Origin: Seriola aureovittata
Lineage: Eukaryota > Chordata > Actinopteri > Carangiformes > Carangidae
Direction of reading: 5' to 3'
DNA length: 64,000 nucleotides
NCBI RefSeq assembly: GCF_021018895.1
Contig: NC_079377.1
Span: forward strand, 21,368,001-21,432,000
This document shows, in pieces, positions 53,651 to 64,000 of the stretch. Every line of letters begins with the position of its first letter. Positions within the stretch are counted from its first letter, which is position 1. Below the pieces are notes generated by a model that saw only the letters and a program-made list of their open reading frames with translations, was not told the origin of the DNA and ran no database searches. A program made the position numbers and the translations under genes.

Positions 53651-54348
53651 AGATGCTTGTTGCATTCTTCTCAGTCTGCACCAAAGACTTACTTACTAAA
53701 CCAAATGAGCTAAACTTCATGAAAGAGAGAACTTTGTACACTTTGAGCTTTATGTAATGTAAAGAGATTATATAGTATACCATGGTAGGCCTACTTTGTC
53801 TTATTACATTGCATCATTTACAGTGTGCATACATTGTGATGTAGATGCTGAATAGATATTGTTGAGCCACGATAGAAAGCCAAGATAAATTCTACGCAGT
53901 GGGTTAATTTATATTAGAGTTTTACCTCCTGACAGTAATTATTTATGTACCAAAGTCGCTGGTAGAGTCCTGAAACCTGCCAGATGTAGACAAGCGCTAT
54001 CAAGTGATCGATGCTGCTCATTTTCTGCTGTTTGGCACCTGAGGAAGGAAACTGCTTTCTTAATTCTTCACTTTTGTGTTTTGGGTGTGTCCTTTGTCAT
54101 GTTTGACACCTCCACCCAGACTCAAACTACAGTCTGTTGCTGTGAAGATCCTTGATTGCTTTCAATATCATCTCAAAACTTCACTTTCAGAAACTGAAAG
54201 CTCCGTTGAGGTTTTGCATGTGTGAAAGAAAGGTTTGTGAGAGTGTATGTATGTGTTTGTGTGATTATCACAATACCATTTCTGTGGTTTCCTTGCTGTA
54301 TAGTTTGTTCATATAGGCAAATGTAAACTGAAACTACTGGTATAATCT

Positions 54349-54373
54349 CACACACACACACACACACACACAC
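54349..54373. repeat. (CA)n microsatellite
   Basis: About 12 CA units; a second similar tract is at 54500-54528. Confidence 0.93.
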
Positions 54374-54497
54374 TTGTAGACACATTTTCATATGTAGACA
54401 CAGACCTATAATTGTCAACTCCCCTCTGATCATGCATGATTGCCATTTCCTGCTTCACTTTCCAGCCTTCCTGTCTCCAATGAACTTGTGTGCACAT

Positions 54498-54531
<34 letters not shown>

Positions 54532-56869
54532 CTGAGTGTGTAACTTGTTGATCTTGTGGCTTCCCCAGGGATTACTGCTGTTTCTGTGAATGCAGAGAAA
54601 GCAGGGCAGTAATTGCTGAAAATCCATTAAATAATCAAATTCTGAGTGTCCTTGTGCTCAATGTAGCAAAAGAAGAAAGTTATGAAACCCTCAGTTCAAA
54701 CATTCACTTGATTACATAATATGTGAAACTGTTGTTTAGACCAAAGATAAACTTTAAGTCCCTTAAAGTCCACTTATTTCCAGAAATGTTAAGTCTGTTT
54801 TATTTTAAAGGTGTAGGAGACAGAGCCAGCGGTTCTGAAGTGGAAATACTGCCAAAACCCAAACTAACCCCACCGAAGCCTGAACGCTAGCAGCGCTGAG
54901 CACTAGCCCGTCTCATTTGGCTGGACAAGAGGCTAATGATTACAAACTATGACCAGGTGCAGCACAGTTAGACCAACACAGACTGTTCCCTCTTACCTCC
55001 CCAGAGAAATGCAACCCCTCACCAACACTGAAAGGAGCCAAACAGAAACGGATGGTGAACGGAAACATGAATCAGCCTTAAGCATGCAACTGTTGTTTTC
55101 TACTGTGTGCACTGTAATCATGATTTTCAGTGTTGATATGTGGGAACAGAATTATTTTATACCACTATTGACATCTCATATCTCCGTCCTGGGTGTTTTC
55201 AACTATAGCTGGAATGATGTATCTTAAATATTTCACTCAGACCAAAGTCTGAACTAGAACCTTAATTGGCTGGAAAGCGTTCCACTTGTACATGTTTACA
55301 GTCACCTACATTGCTGTGGAAACGATCACACTTGGGACTGTATAGTTGAACACTAACCCAGTTAACCAGTGATAAATTGCTGAAGGTTACAGCTGTCCTT
55401 GGCATTCTTTCCTCAGTACTGAAAACAATAAGGAAGCAGTGGAATTAAAGTTTCTCACAGTACGAGCACAGCATTTAGCCCATAATAACAGTGGTTCAAC
55501 CCAACCATACCAGCAAGTCTGTGATCTACAATGTATTACAAGGTAATTATCTAGAAAACCCCATGATAACTGTGTAACTAAAGAAGAAATTACCAAACAG
55601 TCAAAATAATTCATCAAAAAGCAGGAATCAGTCATACATAGAGTGGTGAGCTTTGGCATGCAGCTCAGATGAAATGGAAAATAAGGAAAGCAAAGCAAAG
55701 ACTAAGCTTTTTTAGCAACAGGGGACATCACTCATTTGTCAAACATAAACTGACAAAAATCTGAAGTGACAGACAGCACAGCAGTTCAGAGGGAGTGTGC
55801 CCTGCGATTAAAATAGTCTATACTAATACTAATTTATTGTGCGGCCATGCTGTGGCTTTTTTTTTTTTAATGCCCGATGAATGACACATGTTGACCTCAA
55901 TAACACCTTACAATAATGAGGTTTCATTTTGTGCAAATTTCCAAAACGTCTATTCAAATTAAATAACAGCAGTTTAAATAGGTTGGGTGATTTTCCCCTG
56001 CAGTGCTGAATGCAGATGAACGCCTGTCACCCTGAGCTCACAACGCATTCACGTTTCATGCATCGAAGAAGGTCACATTGTATGCTTTGTACAATCAGGA
56101 GATGGTGCTTGGCTCCAGAAGCATGTGTGTGTGTGTGTGTGTGTGTTTTTGATTGCATGTCCATATGACCGTGCATCCATGTGTGTTTAGAAGCCCAGGC
56201 CTTGTACAGTACAGTACGTCTTTCACTGTTTGCACGTGGACATGCATCATTGTCTGATCGTATTTGCCACACAGGCCCCAGTGTGCTTGTATATGTCTGC
56301 ATCTGTGATTGTGTGCATTATTGTGTGTCCGAGACCTCGCCTGGGTTTGTGTCTTGTTGCACGTCCACCCACAGAGCTGTTGGTTGTCTGTGTGCATACA
56401 CCGGCCTGTGTTCTTCCCACTGAATCATTAATGAGGCTGTAATTCAAACGCTGGCCCTCCTATTTCTTCCCCTACCTTCTGTCATCAAGCCTCCTCCCAA
56501 TGCAGCTTACAGGAAAACCAGTTGGCTGCTCTGACAAAGCACAGACAGCGGACCTGCCCTGGAAACTGAAAAAAGCAGTAACAAAATGGACTAAGCACAA
56601 AACATAGGAACAAACTGTCTCTGTAACTTTAAGGCTTTTCCAGTTATATTTTAGCATGCAATGAAACTCACTATTTTTTGGTTGTTCACCATGCCATAAC
56701 ATCCGCACATTTGTTTTTGTGCCTCAGTCATATTAGTATTCCTCTCAGGAGATCAGTATCTCACTTTATCCCGCCCTGTGTGTGCTTGTAGACATAACAT
56801 TTAATTAAACAATGAGAATATCATATGTTTTTCAAAAATGTTCCTGCCAAATAAAAAGTGCTAGAGCTG

Positions 56870-57080
56870 AAACAGTTCATTAATTAGACAATCAAGAAAA
56901 AATGTATCAGCAAATATTTCAATGTTGTTGTCTTACATCGCATAAAGTTGAAACTCTTGGATTTTTGTGAAAAAAGGCTAATTATTTGATTAATTTTTCT
57001 CTCTCTATCATCAGACTTTTTATAGAAATTATTATTTGATTAACTGAAAAAAGAATTGTTGTTAATTGCAGTCCTAGAAA
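56870..57080. repeat. ATTAATCGATTA-type repeat, degenerate copy
   Basis: Starts GCTAGAGCTGAAACAGTTCA and ends ATTGTTGTTAATTGCAGTCC, matching the inverted ends of the family (AGGGCTGAAAC and GTTGCAGCCCT). The interior is poorly preserved. Confidence 0.55.
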
Positions 57081-58584
57081 CTCTTAACACAAAAATGATA
57101 ACATTAGGAAAGAACATTGGCCCTTGCCTGAACTGAAATAGCAACCTTTATCATACCAACATTATGTAACATAAGACTGTTTTCTGGAAATGTCGGACGA
57201 AAAGGTTTGTGTTAGTTTACAGATTAGAGACCCTCATGTAAAATTCATTTCTTCCATTCTCCACACAACTTTTTAGCCACTTTTTCAAGGCTTACTCCAA
57301 TTCTTATTTTAATTTAAGGCAGCCTAAGTTAGATTTTGGGAAGTCTGATTCACATGGATATTACAAAGGTTATTCATAGAAAAACAAAAAACAGAACCAC
57401 CACTGTTTTTAATTATTCCTCATAAGCTGCTTTTATTAGACAGTATTACGAACAGCGGAAAGAGGGAGACATTGGGATCATGGTATACATTGGTCATGGG
57501 TCAGATTCACCCTTCTCCTCACAGTGAAATGAGTACCTGACATGTTTTCTAGTCCACTGATCCTCCAAACAGCCTGAACCCCAGACACAAGTGTAACACC
57601 TCAGGCTCAAACTGCGGACCCTGGTTCTGAGGGGAGCAGTCCTTGATTCTGTGGAGATGCCGGTCTCTCGGAGCCTCCAGAGCAACCGGTAGTTTGTTTT
57701 GATGACTTAATTTAATTCTCAGCAGGAATTTGGCGCCAAAGGGTCCGACTCCAGTCTCCTTTGAGGAGTGGAGGGTGGAGGTGTGACTGGTGCTGTCGTG
57801 CCATGGGAAAGATCTGGTCCTTTGTGCACTTAGCGTACTTTTGGAGTTAAAAATGTGTATTTTTCTTAAGGGGATCGGTGCACTGGTTGACATGTGATGT
57901 TCACGGTTCAAACTGGTCAGATGGGCGTGATGTGTGTTGGCTTTTCAGCAGAACATTCACAGGACATTTTCAGATCTGTCCTCATGGGTCAGTTTTGTTA
58001 GGCGTGAGATCCAATGGCTTTTGATGCCATCCTCACTATGTTCACATCTGCTTTCAACAACACAGCTCGGGTTTACATTCCTCACCGTGTTTCTAATGTC
58101 CAAGTCCTTTTCCTGACCTGCTCCACATATTTCATGCCGTGCTGTTTATAGCTGATGAGTGTGAGTATTGTTGTGGCAACGCTTCCTCTGATCAAGTGCT
58201 TGGCATCGAGCCCGAGTGGATTATTCTAATCGGTCTTGTTACAGACCACTTCTTTTTTCCGTCGTAGTCACAGCTTCAGAAGATCTTCTGAAAAGTAGCT
58301 CAGCATGTCTAAATATTGACCACTTCAGTGTCTATATGTGGCCACTGTGTTGGTAACAGCACATGGTGAAGTGGTGTGCTGTGTTTATAAGCTCTGTTTT
58401 GCAGGATAATGGTTACTCCAGAGAGTCCAGACGCCACTGAGTGTGATATGTTTTCGTAAAAAGGGAGGAAATTTAACTTACCACATATAAAAAATGACAG
58501 ATGGTCTGAGGCTAATTAATTTTTTATTTGCTATGTTACAGAGCATGTGTGCACCATCCTGAGTAAACAGGATATTCATAAATC

Positions 58585-58640
58585 TACGTTTATGGCATTA
58601 GGCAGACTCTCTCATCTAGAGCGAATTACAGTTCTGCTTA
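58585..58640. repeat. SINE-like repeat, degenerate copy
   Basis: TTTATGGCATTAGGCAGACT, CTCTCATCTAGAGCGAATTA and CAGTTC follow the same pattern as the copy at 24380-24450. Confidence 0.5.
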
Positions 58641-59122
58641 ACTTTAATGATTCAGACAAACAAAACCGAATCAGATGCAGTGAAGACCGATATGCTGTGT
58701 ATTTGGTTGCAGTCAAATTCTCCGAGTGATTAGTTGGCCATAAGGTGCTGCAGAGTGAATATAATGACTCGACTGTCTTCTTCTAGCACAGATTACTTCA
58801 CCATAAGATTTTTTTTCTGTTGAAAATATTTTCTTACTCTTACTTACTCTGCAGGTTTAAGGCTGTTGGTTGGACTAAAGAAGACATTTTAAAACATCAC
58901 CGTCACGTCATTTGCCGGAATCTGTAGACCTTTCGTTCGTGGTCGCAGTTCTGTTTGGTTGTTGGTGAAACTTAAATACAGTTTTGAGGAACTTGTTCTT
59001 TACCTGAGTATTTCTACCATCGCCTACTTTCTCTTTTACTCCAAGATTTATTCCACTGCATTTAAGTGATACTCTACAGATTCAGATTAATAATACAAAA
59101 TACAGTCTTGTATTATTATAGG

Positions 59123-59162
59123 TTAAAGATAGAGCTGTACTGATCCTCAGGGGGAAAGTCAC
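59123..59162. repeat. retroelement tail fragment, diverged
   Basis: AAGATAGAGCTGTACTGATC then CTCAGGGGGAAAG resembles the ACTTTATTGATCCCCAGGGG tail. Confidence 0.4.
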
Positions 59163-59209
59163 AAGCTACCCAGCAGTATATAAAGTAGTTAAAAGTAGTC
59201 ATGGTTGTG

Positions 59210-59480
59210 TCCACCTGGTGAATCTAAGTCCATATTCATGCTCCTTTCGCTCTGTTTTTGGTCTCTGCTAACTCCTGAGGAAGATATCAGCTTTTCTTTA
59301 GCTGCTAAACGCACCACTATTTTCACCAGCTGGTTGTCTGTCTGCTGTTTGGTATTGAGCAGGTAGTGTACAGTGAGTTTTTTTTAGAGATTTTTCCCTG
59401 AAAATAGCTGCCTGCTGTGGTTGAAAAGAACAACAAGAGTGAAGCAAAACAGTTTCAGCTGAACAGCTAAACAATGCGGT
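59210..59480. repeat. unnamed dispersed repeat, copy 3 of 3 (longest)
   Basis: Blocks: CCACCTGGTGAATCTAAGTC, AACTCCTGAGGAAGATATC, TTTAGCTGCTAAACGCACCA, TTTTCACCAGCTGG, TTGTCTGTCTGC, then a tail with CTGAACAGCTAAACAATGCG. It aligns in the same order with the copies at 1563 and 13213. Confidence 0.65.
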
Positions 59481-59859
59481 GAAAACCAGATAAAGCTTTT
59501 CAAACCTTAGATGAGCTGCAGATTCAGGTTATACATTGTTATTGTGAAAATATCAATTATAGCTGCTTTAAGTAAAATATGTTTTTCTGCCTTGTCCAAC
59601 AAGGGAGTTTTATGTGTGTTCTGGTGTGTTGAACATCTTGTCAGGTGTGTTTTGGGGAGCAGGCTCACTCAGACCAGTTAAATCTTGAGGTTAACTGAAC
59701 TGCCACCCTTTGTCTCCAGTGTTTCCTAACCTGGATGTGACTGTCTATCTGTCAAATGTGCCCTCTGTTATTCCTTCCTTCCTTTCAAGCAATGTGTCAT
59801 GGGGCGCATGAGAATCCAGCATACCGTATGTTTCCATCCATCTTGGTGTAAATACAGGA

Positions 59860-59935
<76 letters not shown>
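59860..59935. repeat. (CA)n microsatellite
   Basis: About 37 CA units with one AACA interruption. Confidence 0.96.
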
Positions 59936-59936
<1 letters not shown>

Positions 59937-62900
59937 GAAGTCATCTCCAGGGAACACTGAACATGACAAGTGTGTGTCTGTCTGTGAGTGGGCAGGGAAT
60001 TGGGACTTCCTGTGTGCATGGACACGCTGACTCTGTGTAAATCACTTTGGAGCAGGCTGGCTACAGGCGTGTCTATGGTCAGACAGAAATGTTTCTACGT
60101 TCCTATGGCGTCCAGTGTGCATTTAGATTCAGAATAATCAGTGAAATATATTTAAACCATGCACACACACACACAAACAAAACACTATATTATTATATTT
60201 CTACTGTCTGATCTCCTACTCAGAGACATGTTAGGAATTCACAATCTGGTTTGTATTGATAATGCCATCTTATCTCCTGTGTACACTCAGCTGAGCTTCA
60301 GGAGATATAATTCACACTACATTAATTTTCTGTAATGTTGCATCAGCAGTGATTTTCCCTGTCATAAGGTCCTCGGGTGGTTTTAAAGGGTTCCTCTGGA
60401 TGGAAATGGTTTCTGTGTGCCAGCGCTCATTGTGGTTTTCATTCTGAGACAGAAGATTGGACTTATTGTGAGATCTGGTGTGTGAATGGAAATGAGTCTG
60501 ATCATTTCCCATTGGAGTCAGGAGGAACAGTCGCCAGCTAAAGAGAGATGGAAAGAATATGAGCTAGTTGCAGCACGCACCTCCAGACAAACACATAAAA
60601 ATCTACATTTATTTGAAGGAGGTGTTGAAGCCCAGTTTCTGGAATAGGGAACATTAACATTAGCTGTTTGCCAAACGCTGGCAGATTTGAGATTGTGCCT
60701 CGAAGTGTGTGTTGTCATCCTCTCAGTTTGGCGGGTAAGCCACAGTCCTCTGGAAGATTCCTCTATTCTTTCTATTCTGTTGGCTGCTGTGGTGAGTGAA
60801 AATGCAGTCACAATCATCAGGAGATGTACACTCATCATTAATCATCCCTGTTTGAAATGTGTGGTTTCCTGCTGTACCTTTTGTCAGTGCTTCAGGTTCT
60901 GTGTGGGCAGTGGGATGGAGGTAGCAGCTAGGTCTTTGACTGACCATTAAATGTTTGTGTTCAAACATTAGGCTGACTGTTTACACAATAAAGATTCACA
61001 GCTATCTAAAGGTGTCTCAACTCTGGAGCCAATGTGCACGTTCCGGATAGAGGCCATTAAAGTTTTTTTTAAAGTGATTACATCAGTTAAAGAAATCCTG
61101 GTCAACTTCCAATCCTTTGTTTTTTGTAAGCGATTGCACTCTTTGTACTCCAGGTGCCAAAAACACCCCATGAACTCTGGAAACACTCAAACCTATTCAT
61201 AAAGCTCAGTGATGCAATCATTTGAACTGCAGAAAAGCACAAACTAAGATGAAATAGCCATCAGGTATAATTAGCACGATCCACACTAGCATCAACAATG
61301 TGATATTTTTTTTGCCATATTTTGCAGGCGTACCATACCTTTAAAGTGCTGCTGCACAAAACTCCACTGAGCTATATTTACATAATGTGGAGCAGATGTC
61401 AAACATATCTTTTTAAAACTGCTAGTTTTAATGTAGGCCCACTTTAAGCTTGGAGTGCACCGTGTAGCTGTATTATGTTGAAGAATATAAATATTGAACT
61501 CAAGTGTTGAATCGGATCCAGGCAAAAAAAAAAAGAAGACACAAACTGCAGGTACACTGTGATATTTTATGAAGAAAAAGTAAGGTTTAGCTTGAGAGGA
61601 AGAACCGAAACTTCAGATAACACGATAACACGTCGTTTCGATGGTTGATTGTTGATTAATCCCAGAACTAGCTCATTCCTTCAGACAGCAACACGACAGA
61701 TAGTTTTTTTTTTTTTTTTTTTAAATCTTCTTTTCTTTTGAAAATCTTTTGTTTTCATACTTTGTCGCAGTAAGTGCAAAAATCTTTGTCTTTCGAGAAC
61801 AGGTAATGTTAGATAACACTACTGACATGCAGTGTGCTTCTTATTAACAGGTCAAACAGGTAAATCAGTGGAGGATATGTTTTATTCATCAGGAGCTACA
61901 GTATGTGAATAAGACATTTCTCTAAAACAGTAATGAGTTAATTTCTCCATTGGTCCCTCTTTCATCATTAAGCTTTTATTCTTTCTTAGTTTTAAAGGTT
62001 ACTCCTTATTTTGTTTTAGTCTCATTTTGAAAAATGAAAAATGGGTCATCAGAAAATATTTTTTGTCATTAATCAAAATAACACTGGAGTCAAGGCAAAA
62101 TGAAACCTCCCTCTTAAAATGCATGCATGCTTAGACACTTGAGTGTATTTTGTAAAAACACTGGAAAAAAGAAAATTTTCCTCCCATGTCCCAGATGACT
62201 TGGACAGAGATCTCCTTCTCTCTTCGTCTTCTTTTCTTTTCTTTTTTTTTTCTCATGTTCTGCGATGCCGATGCAATCTGTTCATGTTCATCGATCGGAC
62301 AAGTTTGACCAAGGAGGAGACAGAATGGAAGGCAAGAGGAAAAAAAGAGAATCTGGCGTCAGGTTTGCCAGCTCCCTCCTCCCCACAGATCAGTTTCCGA
62401 GTCATCGAGCGTCTAATCTTCACAGTGCGCAAACCAATCCCTCTCCACTGACCCGGCCATGCAACTCTACACACTGGAGACCAGACCCAGGCCGTCTGAA
62501 ACGAGCTTGCGCCCACACAAATGCATTTCGCTTGCATTACAAACACTCAGAGTAGATTAAAATCCCCGATGATGCACGCACAACCTCCCACATACTCAAA
62601 CGGAAATCTCAAAAAATACTTAGCCATAATTTGTAGGGTTAGCACATGCTTTGACTTGTTGTTGACTGTTGTTGAGATGAAATTGTTTTTTGAAGACACA
62701 CCACTTACAAGGATGAGGTTTATGGTCATATTCAGCAGTCCCCTCTTTTCCTACAACCATAAAACCTCCAGCATGATGTGCTGCATTATGCTCCATTTTA
62801 ATCATCATCTGGAAAAAAATAAAAGCCATTCCAAGAAACTGTAGGAAGCTTTCATCTAATGCTCTGTCCTTCTTTCAAGCCCATAAACAGATGACTGATG

Positions 62901-64000
62901 TCCAAACCAATGAGGCTTTTTTATTCTATAATTAGTGTTTTTTTTTTTACCCTGCCATCTGCATCAAGCAAACTGCATTTGTTTGAATCATATTCTTATT
63001 TATCATGGGGTTCAGTGTCTTGGTTATTAGCACTTTGACATGATGCTGCTGAGAATAAACTTGGGACCAAGGTTCAGTCTGTGGATCTGAAAAGTTGACA
63101 TCTTTTCTAAATGAGACATAATCTGGCAGAGGGGCTTTTCTGTTATCATTCTGATCTGAGGAACGTGCGGTCTTTGTGAGCTGGGAGGTGGCAGACTGGC
63201 TGAAGACTTGCTGGCTAGTTGGCTCTCCCACCAAGCAGCTGCAGTTTGTCACAGGAAGTTGCGGCTTCGGATTTAAGTCATTGACGTGGCGCTGGCTCCC
63301 CTCACATGGAGGTCTTCTTAGGAACAGACTGCAACCGACTATTCATTTAAGTATTTTTTTAAGCAAAAAGTTCTCCGGTTCTTCCTTCTCCGATAATTAT
63401 GATATATGTGATATTATATAATAATATAGATATATGCTTAAAATTTATGTTATGCCTCCTGAGAGACCTTTTCATCACTGCTATGCCTTTGGGTTTGACT
63501 GTAGCATGGATATTTCTGTCTTTTCTCCTCCACTGAGCTGAAAGACCTGCCCTGCTCTCCAAACAGGACACGGGTTGAGAGGGTCGGAGTTCCTCTTGGA
63601 GTGGGATTTTCACAAAGAGAGGTTTTGTTAGAAGATGCGAGGTCAGCCTGATTCTTAGCAGTGCGAGGTACATCTATCATCATTTAACCTCTTTACCATC
63701 TACATCTACATCGTTAACTGGTAGATTGTGTCTTACTAGTTTAGTTTATGCATTAAGGCTTGGGTTAGCACCTAGGAATAGAAACCTGGCCTGAGTGTCA
63801 CAGTAAGTGGGAATAGGTGTGTTGCTGACATTATCATAAAGCTTCCTTTACCATTAAAGCATCTTTGCTTTCTACTGGAAAGTAGGCTAACACCTACTCA
63901 CTCTCTGAAGTAGCTGAGTCAGTTGACTTTCATTGCTTTCATTTTTTTTTTTTTGCTTGTGGCTCCTGCTTTGCCTTTTGTATACATATTTTTCATTTTT

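Larger units (their letters stand above)
48158..64000. other. probable long first intron or intergenic DNA
   Basis: No coding exon was recognised on either strand. It holds many microsatellites, a G-rich block at 48736-48795, poly-T stretches (49460-49475, 61704-61722), and diverged dispersed repeats at 51605-51745, 53241-53335, 53430-53650, 56870-57080, 58585-58640 and 59210-59480. Confidence 0.5.

Noticed and set aside
57549..57911. 120-residue minus-strand open frame, possible small gene
   Set aside because: No recognisable domain, no supporting splice or promoter context; length is within chance for the window.
63359..63673. 104-residue minus-strand open frame near the right edge
   Set aside because: No domain, AT-rich 3' part and no supporting splice sites found.
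48158..64000. peli1 coding exons
   Set aside because: I looked for the expected N-terminal coding exon and found no matching translation in any frame, so only the untranslated exon is proposed.

Overview
The window is nuclear DNA of a bony fish, most likely a percomorph (spiny-rayed) teleost. The evidence is: split genes with GT-AG introns; abundant (TG)n/(CA)n microsatellites; and several diverged interspersed repeats of kinds I recognise from percomorph genomes. There are no operons, phage, CRISPR arrays or bacterial features. No cryptic new system stands out; the main content is one complete, uncommon transporter gene.

Layout. (1) 200-6280, minus strand: a complete five-exon gene for galectin-related protein (lgalsl type, 178 aa), with its 3' UTR running off the left edge and a TATA-like promoter near 6.5 kb. 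(2) About 6.5-8.7 kb: intergenic, with a C-rich tract that could form a G-quadruplex on the minus strand. (3) 8753-33790, plus strand: a complete ABC half-transporter of the ABCH type (abch1-like). I assembled 20 coding exons by hand; all phases agree and give 724 codons plus a stop. The N-terminal nucleotide-binding domain has intact Walker A, Q-loop, signature, Walker B and H-loop motifs, followed by six predicted membrane segments. A GC-rich block at 8.7-9.4 kb holds the start exon and a possible second, TATA-driven first exon. Poly(A) signals lie at 35.19 and 37.96 kb. (4) 38.0-47.6 kb: intergenic, with microsatellites, old repeats and AT-rich stretches that look like possible regulatory elements. 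(5) About 47.6-48.16 kb: a probable plus-strand promoter and untranslated first exon (ZNF143/THAP11-like motif, then a donor-like site), probably starting a gene whose coding exons lie beyond the window. From known vertebrate synteny around LGALSL, peli1 is a candidate, but this is inference. (6) 48.2-64 kb: probable long first intron, with no coding exon recognised.

The genes do not form a pathway. lgalsl and abch1 are divergently transcribed and about 2.5 kb apart. The most interesting points are the ABCH transporter itself (a subfamily absent from mammals), its in-frame exon 5 lying between complementary (TG)n and (CA)n tracts, the retained tryptophan in an otherwise lectin-dead galectin fold, and two unnamed local repeat families. 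All gene names come from reading the translations; no database search was possible.
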